Shown here: piece by piece, positions 63,546-64,000 of the stretch
Layout: every line of letters starts with the position of its first letter
Position numbering within the stretch: the first letter of the stretch is position 1
Assembly: GCF_022346615.1 (NCBI RefSeq)
Contig: NZ_JAKRNS010000004.1
Location: 62,001-126,000, forward strand
Source: Staphylococcus sp. ACRSN
GTDB lineage: Bacteria; Bacillota; Bacilli; Staphylococcales; Staphylococcaceae
DNA: 64,000 nt
Direction: 5' to 3'
Position numbers and translations under genes: made by a program
The notes under the pieces: generated by a model
What the model was told of the DNA's origin: nothing
Databases searched by the model: none
What the model saw: the letters and a program-made list of their open reading frames with translations, nothing else

Positions 63546-64000
63546 TATTTCGACTCCTCACATGTAACTTCTATTCGTTCAACTTTGACATTCATATTTA
63601 GCCACTCTTCAATAATTCTTTCAATATGTTCAGTATCACCAGTTGCAAAAAATTTATGTTTTGGTTTTCGCTTATATCCCGCATGTTCATTACTAAATGT
63701 TAGTAAAGCACTGACTTCACGAGCAGTTTCTAAACCTGATGAGATTACAACTTTTTCCCCACCAAAGTACTCATTAATCGGTTGATATAATAATGGATAA
63801 TGTGTGCACCCTAGTATAATTGTATCCGCATCACTATTTCTCCATTGCTTGAGTGTCTGATGCATTACTATACTTGTAATCGTTGGATCTTTATAGCGCA
63901 TCTTTTCTACTAATGGTACAAATCCTGGGCAAGCAATTCCTGAAACCTCAACATTAGGATTAATATTTTTTATATGATGTCGATATGCCTCTGATTTTAT
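63545..64000 (-). CDS. murI: Glutamate racemase, N-terminus cut by window edge
   Basis: The C-terminal 151 residues of a racemase that makes D-glutamate for peptidoglycan. [14 protein letters not shown] lies early in the visible part and [13 protein letters not shown] holds the second catalytic cysteine with its histidine. The frame stays open through base 64000, so internal methionine starts such as MRYKDPTI are not true starts. It heads the visible murI-rdgB-yfcE group. Confidence 0.95.
   Translation of the reverse strand: MKSEAYRHHIKNINPNVEVSGIACPGFVPLVEKMRYKDPTITSIVMHQTLKQWRNSDADTIILGCTHYPLLYQPINEYFGGEKVVISSGLETAREVSALLTFSNEHAGYKRKPKHKFFATGDTEHIERIIEEWLNMNVKVERIEVTCEESK

Overview
This 64 kb window is chromosomal DNA of low G+C content from a Staphylococcus species. 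It carries the canonical staphylococcal gene order: murI-rdgB-yfcE, the PSM-beta locus, the mraZ-to-ileS division and wall cluster, lspA-rluD, the pyrRPBC-carAB-pyrFE operon, rqcH, gmk-rpoZ, coaBC, priA, and def-fmt-rsmB-rlmN-stp-pknB-rsgA-rpe. Compared from memory with S. aureus, several proteins differ clearly (PknB extracellular part, a 67-residue RpoZ, a DivIB without the long N-terminal extension). I therefore read it as a non-aureus Staphylococcus but cannot name the species. Almost every gene lies on the minus strand, so operons read from high to low coordinates.

Layout. 1-8.2 kb: translation-quality and signalling operon from def-like/fmt through rsmB, rlmN, the Stp/PknB phosphatase-kinase pair, then rsgA and rpe (rpe is cut by the left edge). 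8.4-10.9 kb: three small accessory genes (GNAT, XRE, HAD). 11-15.7 kb: priA, coaBC, rpoZ, gmk. 15.9-17.6 kb: rqcH, one of the few plus-strand genes. 17.8-21.7 kb: small housekeeping or unknown genes (VOC, YitT, ASCH, DUF805), plus a 27-residue membrane peptide gene with its own promoter and a candidate structured RNA. 21.7-32 kb: the complete UMP operon except pyrD/pyrK, with a strong promoter and two PyrR attenuators. 32.2-37.6 kb: rluD, lspA, a secreted CHAP protein and ileS with a T-box leader. 37.6-52.2 kb: divIVA, ylmH, ylmG, sepF, yggS, pgeF, ftsZ, ftsA, divIB, murD, mraY, pbp1, ftsL, rsmH and mraZ, with MraZ-type operator repeats in front. 52.2-55.4 kb: bshC, a GNAT and a YjjG-like HAD phosphatase.

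55.4-62.4 kb is the accessory segment. Four tandem PSM-beta peptides are arranged in mirror order (type 1, 2, 2, 1). They are followed by a TarS-like glycosyltransferase fused to two DUF5776-like repeats, a 56-residue lysine-rich peptide, an orphan 161-residue protein, two divergent P-loop kinases, a tRNA-Arg(TCT), a decayed ORF and a short DUF805-like protein. The position matches the S. aureus genomic island nuSa-gamma, but hla, efb, ssl12-14, argF and arcC are absent here. 62.4-64 kb holds yfcE, rdgB and the 3' part of murI.

Working together, the window links precursor supply (pyrimidines, UDP-sugars, N-formyl-Met-tRNA) to wall synthesis and septation, under Ser/Thr phosphorylation by PknB/Stp. 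No CRISPR array, intact prophage or insertion sequence was seen. The least explained content is the 56.8-62.2 kb segment and the 19.2-19.9 kb intergenic region.
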